Source of the DNA: Croceicoccus gelatinilyticus
Lineage (GTDB): Bacteria; Pseudomonadota; Alphaproteobacteria; Sphingomonadales; Sphingomonadaceae
Direction: 5' to 3'
DNA length: 64,000 bases
Assembly (NCBI RefSeq): GCF_018398395.1
Contig: NZ_JAHCBF010000001.1
Coordinates: 1 to 64,000, forward strand
Of this stretch, positions 27,139-35,902 are shown piece after piece. Position numbers and translations under genes: made by a program. Numbering within the stretch: the first letter of the stretch is position 1; every line of letters starts with the position of its first letter. The notes under the pieces are model-generated. The model had not been told where the DNA came from and did no database searches. It saw only the letters and a program-made list of their open reading frames with translations.

Positions 27139-27505
27139 ATGGTCGATGGCCAGCCTGCGTCGCGAAGGGCTCAGTATTTTCCCTCGACAACCTCCTTCAG
27201 GATCAAGGCGTCGAGCGTCAGGTCGGACACCGCCTTGCGCAACCGCTGGTTCTCCTTCTCCGGATCCTTGAGCCGCTTCGCCTGGCTGGTTTTCAGCCCG
27301 CCATATTCACGCCGCCAGCGGTAATAGCTCTGTTCGGATATCCCCAGTAATCGGGCGATCGAGCCGATCTTCTCCCCTTGCGAAAGCCGAACTTCGGCTT
27401 CGCGCAGCATCCCGATGATCTGTTCCGGCGTGTATCTCTTCCGTGCCATTCAAAGCTCCTTCCAAGCTTAAAATAGCCAAAATCCTAACTCTCAAAATGG
27501 ACCAC
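26262..27505 (-). mobile_element. IS3-family insertion sequence (orfA-orfB)
   Basis: The ends are imperfect inverted repeats: GTGGTCCACCGGATAAGTTAG on the left and, reversed, GTGGTCCATTTTGAGAGTTAG on the right. They enclose orfA and orfB of an IS3-type transposase. Flanking tetranucleotides (CAGG and TTTT) do not match, so no target duplication is seen; either the ends are placed slightly wrong or the site was rearranged after insertion. Confidence 0.85.
27171..27449 (-). CDS. IS3 family transposase OrfA
   Basis: A 92-residue HTH_Tnp_1 protein ([20 protein letters not shown], then [23 protein letters not shown]) with a leucine-zipper-like tail ([27 protein letters not shown]). This is the DNA-binding subunit of an IS3-type transposase, fused to OrfB by programmed frameshift. 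GGAG is correctly placed upstream. It appears intact. Confidence 0.92.
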   Translation of the reverse strand: MARKRYTPEQIIGMLREAEVRLSQGEKIGSIARLLGISEQSYYRWRREYGGLKTSQAKRLKDPEKENQRLRKAVSDLTLDALILKEVVEGKY

Positions 27506-28011
27506 TTTTCCGGGGGAGGGCCAGTGCTCAGCGTGAGCTTTCGACGCCGCTCTTTACATTCTTTCACGGTGTACGTCCCCGATGGTCAGAAGATTGCTCC
27601 TCGCTACATTTTCTAAATGTAGAGCACTCCAAGTTTGAAGCTTGCAGTCCAAACGCAGGCATTGCCGAAGCGATCATCGATGCCCGTATCTGTCCAAGCG
27701 TTCGGAATTATGGCGCCTAGCTGATTGGCCAGAACGTTAGCGAAAATGTCCGCTATCCCGGATTGCGATACAGAAGGAAGCTTTTCCGGAGTGACCGCAA
27801 TTGCTGCCGCGCAGCGATGATCAGTTCGATGTCCCCTTTTCGGGAGTTTGGCGAGAGAAGGCGAACGACTGAGTTTGGGACGCATTGCCGACTGAAACTG
27901 GGCCGTAAGGAGACGGTCTGGTTTCGGCGATGAAATGGTAGACGCTGCTGTTCGGGTTGCGATCCCGATTGCGGACGGGTGACGTGACCCCGAGCTTTCC
28001 TCCAGCTGGGA
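27506..28011. other. Gap of mobile-element debris, no gene supported
   Basis: Five hundred bases between the intact IS3 element and a second IS3 remnant. A minus-strand frame (27613-27885) ends with a protein-like stretch (ADIFANVLANQLGAIIPNAW) but has no family or start signal. The part near 27850-28000 probably still belongs to the second IS element. Confidence 0.35.
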
Positions 28012-28157
28012 TTAGAGCCTGGCGGTTGTTTTGCGCATGAGCGCGGTTGAAGCAATGGGCTGTGTAGTGGAGCCCGTAGGGCGTAGCGAAGCAGGCCATT
28101 GCTTATCCAGTTCGGCGGCGAATGCCGCCGGGGTTGCGTAGTCGAGAGAGGAGTGTC
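28012..28157 (-). pseudogene. IS3-family transposase OrfB, C-terminal remnant
   Basis: The minus strand reads HSSLDYATPAAFAAELDKQ, then a tail ending MRKTTARL and a stop at 28012. H-S-S-L followed by Y-x-T/P-A-x-F is the usual end of IS3-family OrfB proteins, and this tail differs from the intact IS3 at 26262-27505, so it comes from another element. Only 48 codons remain; they join directly onto the truncated integrase at about 28158. Confidence 0.7.
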
Positions 28158-28469
28158 GCACGAACATCAGCGGTCAGCTCGAATTGGACCGGACGATTGG
28201 TTTTCTGCTGAATGACGATTGCGCGGGTACGGATGTCGGCCCCCGCAACGACGTCACCGATCTTGATCTTGACCAGATCGCAGCCGCGAAGCTTGCTGTC
28301 GATGGCGAGATCGAACAGGGCTTTGTCGCGCAGTCGACCTTCGCGATCGAGGTGGAAGCGGATCGACCAAATCTGCTTCTGTGTTAGCGGACGCTTTGTG
28401 CCTACATTTTTGCCTGCGTTCCAAGGCAGCTCGGCGCTGCATGGCCGGGTCATATCGTGAGTATCCCAT
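28158..28469 (-). pseudogene. Tyrosine recombinase, copy 3, frameshifted and truncated
   Basis: It matches the first ~105 residues of the intact integrases at 11739-12371 and 43666-44298 (WNAGKNVGTKRPLTQKQIW, RGCDLVKIKIGDVVAGADIRTRA, ADVRATLL). The start codon at 28469 gives MGYSRYD, but a one-base shift within the next codons puts the rest in another frame, and the gene stops where the IS3 remnant begins, losing His, Arg, His and Tyr of the active site. It cannot be functional. Confidence 0.88.
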
Positions 28470-28531
28470 TGTCATTCTCCATGGCCGTAATTGGCCGAGG
28501 CAGATCAGACGCCCGCCAAATGAAAAACCCA

Positions 28532-28582
28532 CCCGCAATGTGTCGCGCGACACTTGACATTTTGCGGGCTTGAGACTATCCA
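28532..28582 (+). promoter_or_regulatory. Promoter and nested operator of the HigBA-type operon
   Basis: -35 TTGACA (28554-28559), 17 bases, -10 TATCCA (28577-28582), about ten bases before the toxin ATG. Just upstream lies the perfect 14-bp palindrome GTGTCGCGCGACAC (28540-28553), enclosed by an outer inverted repeat CCCGCAA (28532-28538) / TTGCGGG (28562-28568). Binding of the antitoxin there would cover the -35 and spacer. Confidence 0.6.
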
Positions 28583-28588
28583 GGTTGC

Positions 28589-28879
28589 ATGGAAATCGAG
28601 AGTATCAGGCACAAAGGCCTGCGGCGTTTCTTCGAAACCGGCAATGCCAAGGGCCTGGTCGGCGATGTGAACCGACTACGAAAGATGCTCGCCTTCATCG
28701 ATGCGGCCGAAAGCCTGGACGAACTATCGGCTCCGCCGAATTTCGGGCTGCATGAACTGACTGGAGACCGCAAGGGCACCTGGTCGATGACCGTAACACG
28801 CAATTGGCGCATGACATTCGGTATGAATGAAGAAGGCGCACTGATCGATATGGATCTGGAGGATTATCATGGCACTTAA
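28589..28879 (+). CDS. higB: RelE/HigB-type toxin
   Basis: A 96-residue HigB-like toxin of the RelE/ParE superfamily: IESIRHKGLRRFFETGN, LRKMLAFIDAAESLDELSAPPNFGLHELTGDRKGTWSMTVTRNWRMTFGM. The basic residues and the TRNWRMTF strand are the usual mRNA-interferase region. The toxin gene comes first and overlaps the antitoxin by 11 bases, the order characteristic of higBA. The immediate upstream promoter makes the pair an independent unit. Confidence 0.88.
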   Translation: MEIESIRHKGLRRFFETGNAKGLVGDVNRLRKMLAFIDAAESLDELSAPPNFGLHELTGDRKGTWSMTVTRNWRMTFGMNEEGALIDMDLEDYHGT

Positions 28880-29171
28880 GATGCACCCCTCGCTTGCCGT
28901 CAATGTGGGTGACTGGCTGAAGAGCGAGATCGTGGAACCTGCCGGGGTCAGCGTCACTGCCCTTGCTGAACACTTTGGTGTCTCGCGGCAGGCGCTGAGT
29001 ACATTGCTCAATGGCAATGCCAGCCTTTCAGCGGATATGGCGATCCGGTTCGAGAAGGCCTTCGGCGTCAAGGCCGATACACTGCTACGGATGCAGACTT
29101 CCTACGAGCTTGCCCAGGCCCGCGAACATGAAGGCGAGATCAAGGTCGAGAAGTTCGCAAAGGCTGCGTGA
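28869..29171 (+). CDS. higA: HigA-type antitoxin, XRE family
   Basis: A 100-residue antitoxin with an N-terminal HTH: MHPSLAVNVGDWLKSEIVEPAGVSVTALAEHFGVSRQALSTLLNGNASLSADMAIRFEKAFGVKADTLLRMQ, the standard HigA (VapI/XRE) pattern, then a helical tail that would bind toxin. It overlaps higB and is expected to repress the operon through the palindrome upstream. Confidence 0.9.
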   Translation: MALKMHPSLAVNVGDWLKSEIVEPAGVSVTALAEHFGVSRQALSTLLNGNASLSADMAIRFEKAFGVKADTLLRMQTSYELAQAREHEGEIKVEKFAKAA

Positions 29172-29280
29172 GCGGCTTCTGGGCCGCTTGCGGACTGGCC
29201 GCTTTCAGCGCGACAACAAAGCAAACAGCCATTCAGCTGACGCCTAGATATAAAGGTCGCTTCGCCGCGCGACGAGTTCG

Positions 29281-30174
29281 TTACCGACCGTAGGGACAGC
29301 TATCTCGATCGCCCAGCTTGCAGGCGCGAGCATAGAACTCCTTTACCCGCCCATGATCGATCGGAACGCCCAAACCCTTTCCTACTGCATAAGCGGCTCC
29401 GCGGCAGGCATAGGTCTCACCCGCGGCGCATTGCTGCGCAGCCATTTCCGTAGCCTCCCTACGTTCTTTCATCGTACCGAGGCTGTGCTCAACCATAGTA
29501 TACGTCAGGTTGCTGCACGCCCATCCTTTACCACCGCGGCAGGCAATCCGATTGAATTCAGTCCCGCGCAGCACGTCAACGGCAGTTCCTGTGCCATCAG
29601 TGAAGAAGACGCCGAGGTTTAGGCAATATTGGGGATCGCCCCGACCCGATGCACAGGCAGTCTCAGTCAGACGGAAACCGAGCGCCTTGTCTTCGTTCAC
29701 GCCGCGGCCCGAGACGTAAAACACTCCAAGGTTGCCGCACGCGTTTCTGTTACCGAAGCGACATGCCCAGCGATAATCCAGAGCCGCTGCGACGTAATCC
29801 TCACTGGCTGCATGGCTGCGTGCCTGTTCGAAGATCGCGGCGTTTATGCTGACGGAAAGGCCGTCCATCTGTTTCCATAATGCCTCGCTCGAGGGGAGAC
29901 TGCGCGCCTTCTCCAACGCAAGACCGGCGCGCACGTACTCTTTCATTTTGAACAGAGAATACGCGCGCATGATGCCGATAAGCGCGGTGTCGCGCCCCAG
30001 TGATTGCCGCGATTGTTCGGCAAGGCGAAGGGCCTCGGCATATTCGCCATCGTTTAGCGCGGCTTCGCTTGCGAAAAACAGTTCGCGCGCTCGGTTTTCC
30101 TGCGCAGCAGCTGGCTGGCACCAAATGCCGAATATCGCGATAGTTGCCGCCAGAAGGCGTTTTACGTACCCCAT
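29281..30174 (-). CDS. Exported Sel1-like repeat protein
   Basis: A 297-residue protein with an N-terminal signal (GYVKRLLAATIAIFGIWCQPAAAQE) and TPR-like helices (AALNDGEYAEALRLAEQSRQSL), followed by Sel1-like repeats rich in cysteine: ALDYRWACRFGNRNACGNLGVFYVSGRG, LTETACASGRGDPQYCLNLGVFFTDG, and a third ending RACKLGDRDSC. Such periplasmic Sel1 proteins mediate protein contacts. The paired cysteines are regularly spaced and may form disulfides. ATG 30174 gives a neat signal; upstream ATGs at 30180 and 30216 are alternatives. It is divergent from the next exported protein. Confidence 0.8.
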   Translation of the reverse strand: MGYVKRLLAATIAIFGIWCQPAAAQENRARELFFASEAALNDGEYAEALRLAEQSRQSLGRDTALIGIMRAYSLFKMKEYVRAGLALEKARSLPSSEALWKQMDGLSVSINAAIFEQARSHAASEDYVAAALDYRWACRFGNRNACGNLGVFYVSGRGVNEDKALGFRLTETACASGRGDPQYCLNLGVFFTDGTGTAVDVLRGTEFNRIACRGGKGWACSNLTYTMVEHSLGTMKERREATEMAAQQCAAGETYACRGAAYAVGKGLGVPIDHGRVKEFYARACKLGDRDSCPYGR

Positions 30175-30302
30175 CCACATTCTCTGTAGACTGGCGAAAC
30201 TTAGTTTAGAGATCAAGGCCTACCGGGGGCAAACTTGCACACTTTGATTAGTTCCGTTACACTATTCATTCTTAATTGCGCTGTGATTACTGGGGGCAGC
30301 AC

Positions 30303-31316
30303 ATGCGGCGTCAACTAGCACTTGCCATTGCCATTGCCACGTCGGCAACACCAGTCGCTTTGTTGGCCCAAGACGATGGGCTGTTCCGCACGCATACCCG
30401 GGTCGTTCCGACAGGCAAGGACGATATGTGGAGCGGAAGCACCGAACTTCCTGAGGCGCGCATCCGGCATCTCGTGCAAACGACCCTAGTCGACAGCGAG
30501 GGCCTTCCTCGCGATGCCAGTTCAGGCGACACGCTTCGGTTCTCGCCTCACCTCCAACGCGCGCTGAACGGTCTCAAGGTGCGAATGCACTATCGTAATA
30601 CGAGCGGCGATACCTCGAACATCGCGTTAGATGTCGCTAACACCTATGACCTCTCGCTCATCTCTAGGGGCGGATCCGGCGTGACGCTGGTGGTGCGGGG
30701 CAATGGTTGGGAGTATTCGTTTCCCTATCTCACGCCTACGTCTATTGCGCTCAGAGATGCAAATCGCGTCCAACAAGTGGAACTCAACCATGCCGCCGCC
30801 GCCCGGCGTTCGGCAAGCAGCAGGAGTTCTTCACGCTATACCGCGAACAACACGCGCCGTCCTTCCCCTGTCCCTGAGACCGCACAAGTGGCGCGGCCCG
30901 GACTCGTTTACGACCCGTCACGAGGAAACAGTTTGTCGAACGCCTCGCGCAGTAACTCGCGCGCGAACAACGTCTACAACGACTATCGCGCCGACAGGGC
31001 TCGTCGCGAAGCAGCGGCGCGGTACAACAGCCCTGAAGCGATCCACGAACGGTGGCGAAATTCAGTAGCTGGATCGCGCTACCTCGCGGAGCGGGCGAGA
31101 GAACGTGCCTCGTCAAGCCGAAACATCGATATGTCGGTAGAAGGCATCTGGATCGACCCCGCCTCGGAACTGCCCGCAAATTCTAATTTTGTAGAGCCTG
31201 CAACTCCATTCGAGATAGCGAAATCGGATCCTAATTCCAACTGGGTCCGACCTGATTGGTGCCCGGCGCCCGACTCGCCGTCGCCAGCCGGTTCGGTAAT
31301 CATCGAAGGTTGCTGA
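30303..31316 (+). CDS. Exported Ser/Arg/Asn-rich protein of unknown function
   Basis: A 337-residue protein with a signal peptide (RRQLALAIAIATSATPVALLAQ). Residues about 25-160 look folded (KVRMHYRNTSGDTSNIALDVANTYDLSLIS); the middle, about 165-270, is low complexity, rich in Ser, Arg, Asn and Ala (RRSASSRSSSRYTANNTRR, SNASRSNSRANNVYNDY). A cysteine pair is at the very end. No family is recognised. It may be a surface or matrix protein. Confidence 0.6.
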   Translation: MRRQLALAIAIATSATPVALLAQDDGLFRTHTRVVPTGKDDMWSGSTELPEARIRHLVQTTLVDSEGLPRDASSGDTLRFSPHLQRALNGLKVRMHYRNTSGDTSNIALDVANTYDLSLISRGGSGVTLVVRGNGWEYSFPYLTPTSIALRDANRVQQVELNHAAAARRSASSRSSSRYTANNTRRPSPVPETAQVARPGLVYDPSRGNSLSNASRSNSRANNVYNDYRADRARREAAARYNSPEAIHERWRNSVAGSRYLAERARERASSSRNIDMSVEGIWIDPASELPANSNFVEPATPFEIAKSDPNSNWVRPDWCPAPDSPSPAGSVIIEGC

Positions 31317-31536
31317 TTAGTACCTGCGAACAACGGTGGTCCAGACGACGCCTGCGGGCATTTTCGCGGTTTTCTTCAGGTAGACCCGGTTGCCGACAAT
31401 TTTGCCCATGTCATAATGCAAGAGGAAGTAGTGCATGTTGTCGTGCCGTCTGACTTTGTCAGCTTGATCCGGCGGTCTCTGACCTCTTCGACAGAACCGT
31501 ATAGACTTCTCCGCGGCAATCCCGATACTTGTCCGA
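31317..31536. other. Short gap with a weak minus-strand ORF
   Basis: A 39-residue minus-strand frame (31317-31436, ending KIVGNRVYLKKTAKMPAGVVWTTVVRRY) has some protein character but no ribosome site. No other signal is visible. Confidence 0.25.
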
Positions 31537-32019
31537 GTGTTGTATTGGCTTATCAGGATGGTGGCGCGGCTCTTGGGTAGTCTCCCCGATACGATTGAAT
31601 TGGAGGGCATCGGCGAATTGCAGCGCGATTCCAGCCGCCCAAACTGCTACGTCGCGCAAGCTCCGTTCGAGGAGCGGACGATCAACCTCATCATTCATGA
31701 CGAGCAGATCACCCGCGTCAAGGTCGATGCGGCGGCAGGTCATTTCCGGAAAATGCAGGACGTGCCCGATCTCGTGCGCGACATCGCCTGTGACATGGCG
31801 GGTGAAGGGCTGTTTGCGAAGTGGCTGTTCGAATGGGGCGGGGACGAGACGACGTCGCTCTACGAATGGAAGCAGGGGCTTGCCATCGACCGTATCTGGG
31901 TCATGGCCGATGGCCGCACGATGGTGGATTTCGCGTGGGGGCAGCCCTTTGCAGACCACCGCGTCACGGTTTCGGGGCAGGCCCCGGCCAATCTGAAAGA
32001 GGCCTATCTTTCGGTCTGA
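31537..32019 (+). CDS. Hypothetical protein
   Basis: A 160-residue soluble or weakly membrane-associated protein, from TTG 31537 or more likely ATG 31558 (MVARLLGSLPDTIELEGIG). It contains alternating strands and conserved-looking segments (TINLIIHDEQITRVKVDAAAGHF, FEWGGDETTSLYEWKQGLAIDRIWVMADGRTMVDFAWG). No family is recognised. The next gene on the same strand starts 38 bases after its stop, so the two may form an operon. Confidence 0.6.
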   Translation: MLYWLIRMVARLLGSLPDTIELEGIGELQRDSSRPNCYVAQAPFEERTINLIIHDEQITRVKVDAAAGHFRKMQDVPDLVRDIACDMAGEGLFAKWLFEWGGDETTSLYEWKQGLAIDRIWVMADGRTMVDFAWGQPFADHRVTVSGQAPANLKEAYLSV

Positions 32020-32057
32020 CGGGCCGGGACTCTCGAGGACGAATGGAGGGAAGCGCG

Positions 32058-32651
32058 ATGAAGCAGGCGATGACAGCACTGGTCGCAACTGTGGCGCTGG
32101 CCCTGGTGCCTGTTCCCGCTGCGGCACAAGATGCGCGGTTGGCCCAAATTGCTGACGAGACGAATTGGGAGAACCTATCGCGCGAACTCTGCGTGGTCGC
32201 GGATGCGTATTTCGGCTACAATGAGGCGGGCGAGAAGGTGGAAGATGTTTTTCTCGATCACTTCGGTATCACGCGTAGCACACCGGACTATCGCGATCAG
32301 GTCATAGCTTTCTGGAACGCAAACAGCGAAAAGCTGATCTGTCGGAACAAATGCTCGAAAAAGCCATACGCGCGCGTTCCGCAGCACTTCATGAAGCGCG
32401 TGGTCGACCTGCGCATGGAAAACCAGATCTTCTACGAATTCCTGCTCGACGACAGCGACACCTGGCAGGTCAATGTCAACGCCATCGAGATGATCGACGG
32501 CAGGGCCGAAACGCTGCTCGACTATCTGGACGGCATCCGCGCCGATCCCAGCCGCCATCATCACTACGATCTCGACCAAATCGCCGAGTTCCGCGAATAC
32601 ATCGTCGAGGAATACGGCGCGAAAACTGCTCGCGAATTAGGTGCGTCATAG
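32058..32651 (+). CDS. Exported hypothetical protein
   Basis: A 197-residue protein with a clean signal peptide (MKQAMTALVATVALALVPVPAAAQ) and a helical mature part with two cysteines close together (LICRNKCSKKPYARVPQHFMKRVVDLRMENQIFYEFLLDD). GGAGGGAAG precedes the ATG at 32058, which decides this start over the ATG at 32043. No known family; probably periplasmic. Confidence 0.65.
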   Translation: MKQAMTALVATVALALVPVPAAAQDARLAQIADETNWENLSRELCVVADAYFGYNEAGEKVEDVFLDHFGITRSTPDYRDQVIAFWNANSEKLICRNKCSKKPYARVPQHFMKRVVDLRMENQIFYEFLLDDSDTWQVNVNAIEMIDGRAETLLDYLDGIRADPSRHHHYDLDQIAEFREYIVEEYGAKTARELGAS

Positions 32652-33568
32652 CGCTGAAGCAGACGTCAGAATTTCAATTAGAAACAAATGTCTTGCTTAG
32701 GGTTTTATTCGCCTGATTTAACGATAACAGCAAACACCGAAGACTGCGAAGCTTGTCATTTGAACAAGTCTGGAGAGCGCGCTAGCGAAGCCCAGATAAG
32801 CGGCGAACTAGTGTGCTAAAAGTGAGTGAAGCGGTCTTGGTCTCATGCGCCCTCGACCCGACTTTCAACAAAGTTGAGGATTTCGTCTGTCATTCACCAA
32901 TGATAGGCGGCTCTTAAGCTGACCTCAACTTCAAGAGCCGTTGACCTGCCACTATAAAACCGCACCCAGACCAGTTCTTGGCTCTCAAGCAATGGCCAAT
33001 TCATTAGCGACGAATTTTGACGTATTGGGGCGCGATGCGAACGACAGTGCTGATGCGAGCGGACGGCCGAGAATTGGGTGCAGTTTGCAGTCGGACGCAT
33101 TCCACACAAACGCCCGCTTTCAAGACCGAATTGAGCGAGCTCAAACGACCGAACCTAGGGCGCGTAGCCGACTGACCAAATCTGGGCCGATTGCTGTCTT
33201 TCCGCTTTTGGCAAAAGCCACGTAAAAACAGACAGCAATCTCGTGATCTTACGAGATGCAATGCTGGTAGACACCTCCCAACGCTAGCCAGCGGCGTTGA
33301 ATCCTGCCTATCGAATTGCATCGGAGATGCACGAAGGTCGAACGCTCGAGACTAGATACAGAAGCGCGCCGCAAGGAAAAGTAGGTGCAGCGTGATGCCG
33401 ATGCTCAAGCTCTTGCGAACTAAAAAATCACGCCGTCAGATCTAGCAAAACGGAATGGGCTTTTCACCGCCGCGCACATGGTCCGGTTCAAAGTCACTTG
33501 CAGGTGCGATTAATCCTTGCCGTAGTTGCGCAAATAAAGCGGCAGTTTGGCCGAGTGACGCTGCTCGG
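32652..33568. other. Long gap, mostly repeat sequence
   Basis: There is no gene. At 33085-33175 lies one of two copies of a ~90-base repeat (the other is at about 42972-43065), immediately followed by a dispersed-motif copy (TCTGGGCCGATTGC) and an 11-bp inverted repeat GATTGCTGTCT (33189-33199) / AGACAGCAATC (33230-33240). Confidence 0.5.
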
Positions 33569-35173
33569 TCAGGTGGCGCCGAAACGCTCTCGCAACGCGA
33601 AACGCTTGATCTTGCCGCTAGGGGTTAGGGGCATTTCGGCAATGAAATGGATCGAACGCGGATAGGCGTGGCGGGCGAACCGGTCCTTAACCCACTGCTG
33701 CAATTCCACGGTCGAGGGCGTGTCCGAGGTATCCGTGAGGACGACGCAGGCCTCGAGACGTTCCCCCATGACTTCGTCCGGAACGCCAAAAGCGGCAGAG
33801 GCGGCGACTTTCGGGTGGTCGTTTAACACGCTTTCGACTTCCTGCGGGCCGATGCGATAACCCGCCATCAGCACAATGTCGTCGTCGCGGGCATAGAAAG
33901 TGATGAGGCCGTCCGCCTCCATGCGGGCCGCATCGCCGGTGAGGTAAAATCGCCCACATGGCGAGAATTTTTCTTGGGTGGCATTGAGTGCGTCGAGGTA
34001 GCCTGCAAACCAAGCCAAGGGGCTATGGTCGAGGCTCATTGCCAGCTTGCCGGTTTCTCCCGAAGGAGTAGGCTCGCACTGCTCATTTAGGATTATGGCC
34101 TGCCATCCCGGCATGGTCCGCCCCATCGACCCGGCTTTCGCTTCATTGCGCAACAAAGGGTGGTGATGGTTGTTGACCATCATCCCAGCCTCGGTCTGGC
34201 CATAGTGGTCGTGGATGCGCGTTCCGAACGTTTCCAGCGCCCATGCATCAAGGTCCGCGCCAAGAGGTTCTCCGGCGCTGGATGCCTTTTTCACTTGCAG
34301 CACGCCGGATGGCTCGCAGGTTCGTAAAGCACGGTAGATAGTTGGCGCGGCCGCGAAGTTGGTTACGCCTTCTTCAGCAAGGACAGACAGCGTGCGCTGC
34401 GGATCGAAACTACCAGGTAGCAGGATGGAGCGCTGACCCAGCAGGAGCGGGGCGACTATTGCGTAGTAGAGGCCATAGGCCCAGCCCGGATCGGCCGCGC
34501 ACCAGTATGTATCGTCCGGTTCGATGAAGAGCCCGAACTCGGCATAGGCGCGAATGCTGGCCAGCGCGCGCAGCGGCAGATCGACGCCTTTCGGCTTGCC
34601 GGTCGTACCCGATGTGAAGATGCGGATCATCGGCGCGGAAGCAGGAAGGCGGGCAGGAACTGGCGCAGGCGAACGATCACCGATGATTGAGGCAAGGCTG
34701 GAGAACCCACCATCACTGCCATTTACGAAAACGCTCCGCGAAAGGCTAAGTTCTGCGATGATCGCTGGGTCAAGCTTTTCAACCTGACCGGCATCGGCGA
34801 TCACGGCTTTCGCCTTGCCACCTTGCAACCGGTGCGTGACTGCAGGCGTGCTGAAGGCCGTGAAAATCGGCATGACCACGGCGCCCAAACGCCAGGCCGC
34901 GACCAGCGTGGCGACCAGTTCCGGGCTCTTGCCCATCAGCACGGCCACGCAGTCGCCGTGACCGACCCCTCGCGCTGCCAACCCGCCCGCGATCGCGGAC
35001 GATAACCTATCCAATCGGGCGTAGGTGATATCCTTGCCCCTGATAAAGCGAAAGGCGACATCGTGCGGATCGTGCGACGCGATCAGCAGTTCATGCAGTG
35101 ATAGGTCATCGCCGTCGTACAGCGAGACGATATGAGCAAGACGATCGGCAATGGCGGTCGGAATGTCAGGCAA
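33569..35173 (-). CDS. AMP-forming acyl-CoA synthetase
   Basis: A 534-residue ANL-superfamily ligase, activating a carboxylic acid to acyl-AMP and then acyl-CoA. Core motifs: IRIFTSGTTGKPKGV (P-loop), DHYGQTEAGMM, FYLTGDAARME, GYRIGPQEVESVLNDHP, and the C-terminal catalytic lysine in PLTPSGKIKRF. Within the family it looks closest to medium-chain acyl-/acetyl-CoA synthetase-like enzymes; the substrate is unknown. It is the last gene of the six-gene lipoyl operon and overlaps the ligase-like gene upstream by eight bases. It may activate an acid released by the pathway. Confidence 0.9.
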   Translation of the reverse strand: MPDIPTAIADRLAHIVSLYDGDDLSLHELLIASHDPHDVAFRFIRGKDITYARLDRLSSAIAGGLAARGVGHGDCVAVLMGKSPELVATLVAAWRLGAVVMPIFTAFSTPAVTHRLQGGKAKAVIADAGQVEKLDPAIIAELSLSRSVFVNGSDGGFSSLASIIGDRSPAPVPARLPASAPMIRIFTSGTTGKPKGVDLPLRALASIRAYAEFGLFIEPDDTYWCAADPGWAYGLYYAIVAPLLLGQRSILLPGSFDPQRTLSVLAEEGVTNFAAAPTIYRALRTCEPSGVLQVKKASSAGEPLGADLDAWALETFGTRIHDHYGQTEAGMMVNNHHHPLLRNEAKAGSMGRTMPGWQAIILNEQCEPTPSGETGKLAMSLDHSPLAWFAGYLDALNATQEKFSPCGRFYLTGDAARMEADGLITFYARDDDIVLMAGYRIGPQEVESVLNDHPKVAASAAFGVPDEVMGERLEACVVLTDTSDTPSTVELQQWVKDRFARHAYPRSIHFIAEMPLTPSGKIKRFALRERFGAT

Positions 35174-35897
35174 GGCAGGACTCCCTGTCGGTTCCGATGT
35201 CAGCGAAGGAAGGGGTGCGCACCAGTTCGCTCAGTCCGACATGGCTTAGTGCGCTGTAGTCCGGTTCGAAACCGAGAGCGCGTTCGACCTGCATGATTGC
35301 GGCGAGATCGTTGGGGATGAAATGCAGCGATATCGAGGCGTGGGCGAGAACCACCTGTCGCTTGCCACGCCGCATGACAAATGCGGCCGTGCCAGCCAGC
35401 TTTCGCCCACCGACCGCGAAATTGTGCCGCCCGTCGCAATGAGCGCCTGGAACGCTGCGAGCTTCTCCGTCAATTCTCATCGAAGCGAGAAGTCGGTCCA
35501 GTAGGTCGAGTAGCGGCCTGTAAGGCTCACCAGACGCAACATGGTCGCCGGTCAGGACAAGCGTCAGGTTCGCGACGTGCGGTCCATGCGCGACACAGCG
35601 TCCGCCGGACTTTCTGAAGACTACCGGCATTCCTGCAAGCGCAGACGCCTGTCCGATCGCGGAGCTGTGCGCATGACGGCGCGGCACGACGAGACATCGC
35701 GTGTTTCGCCAAAGCCTTACCCGATTTGTGGCGACGCTTTCGCCTAATGACAGTTGCGCCATCGCGATGTCCTCATCGACAGCAGCCTGCGGGTCGGCGG
35801 GGGCTTCGTGAATGATCGCATCAGGGGCGATGCCGAGCAGTTCCGCGCCAAGGGCTTGGAACAGCGCATTGCACCGGGTCCGGTCCTTCGCGTCCAC
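35166..35897 (-). CDS. Lipoate-protein ligase A-like protein
   Basis: A 243-residue protein of the BPL/LplA superfamily: VFRKSGGRCVAHGPHVANLTLVL (residues 93-115; the conserved R-x-S-G-G) and CDGRHNFAVGGRKLAGTAAFVMRRG (154-178), with the invariant lysine Lys166. Such ligases activate lipoate with ATP and attach it to a lipoyl-domain lysine. It lacks a separate C-terminal accessory domain, so a partner or intrinsic ability is needed. It sits five bases behind the gene of the small lipoyl carrier, which is its obvious substrate; an octanoyl transfer role is also possible. Confidence 0.85.
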   Translation of the reverse strand: MDAKDRTRCNALFQALGAELLGIAPDAIIHEAPADPQAAVDEDIAMAQLSLGESVATNRVRLWRNTRCLVVPRRHAHSSAIGQASALAGMPVVFRKSGGRCVAHGPHVANLTLVLTGDHVASGEPYRPLLDLLDRLLASMRIDGEARSVPGAHCDGRHNFAVGGRKLAGTAAFVMRRGKRQVVLAHASISLHFIPNDLAAIMQVERALGFEPDYSALSHVGLSELVRTPSFADIGTDRESCLA

Positions 35898-35902
35898 GTT
35901 GC

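Noticed and set aside
27821-28099. A 92-codon minus-strand frame
   Set aside because: It overlaps the transposase C-terminal remnant in a different frame; only the remnant has family support.
33189-33240. The 11-bp inverted repeat as a riboswitch or attenuator of the acyl-CoA synthetase operon
   Set aside because: It lies downstream of that operon's last gene (minus strand), not in a leader, and belongs to the dispersed repeat.
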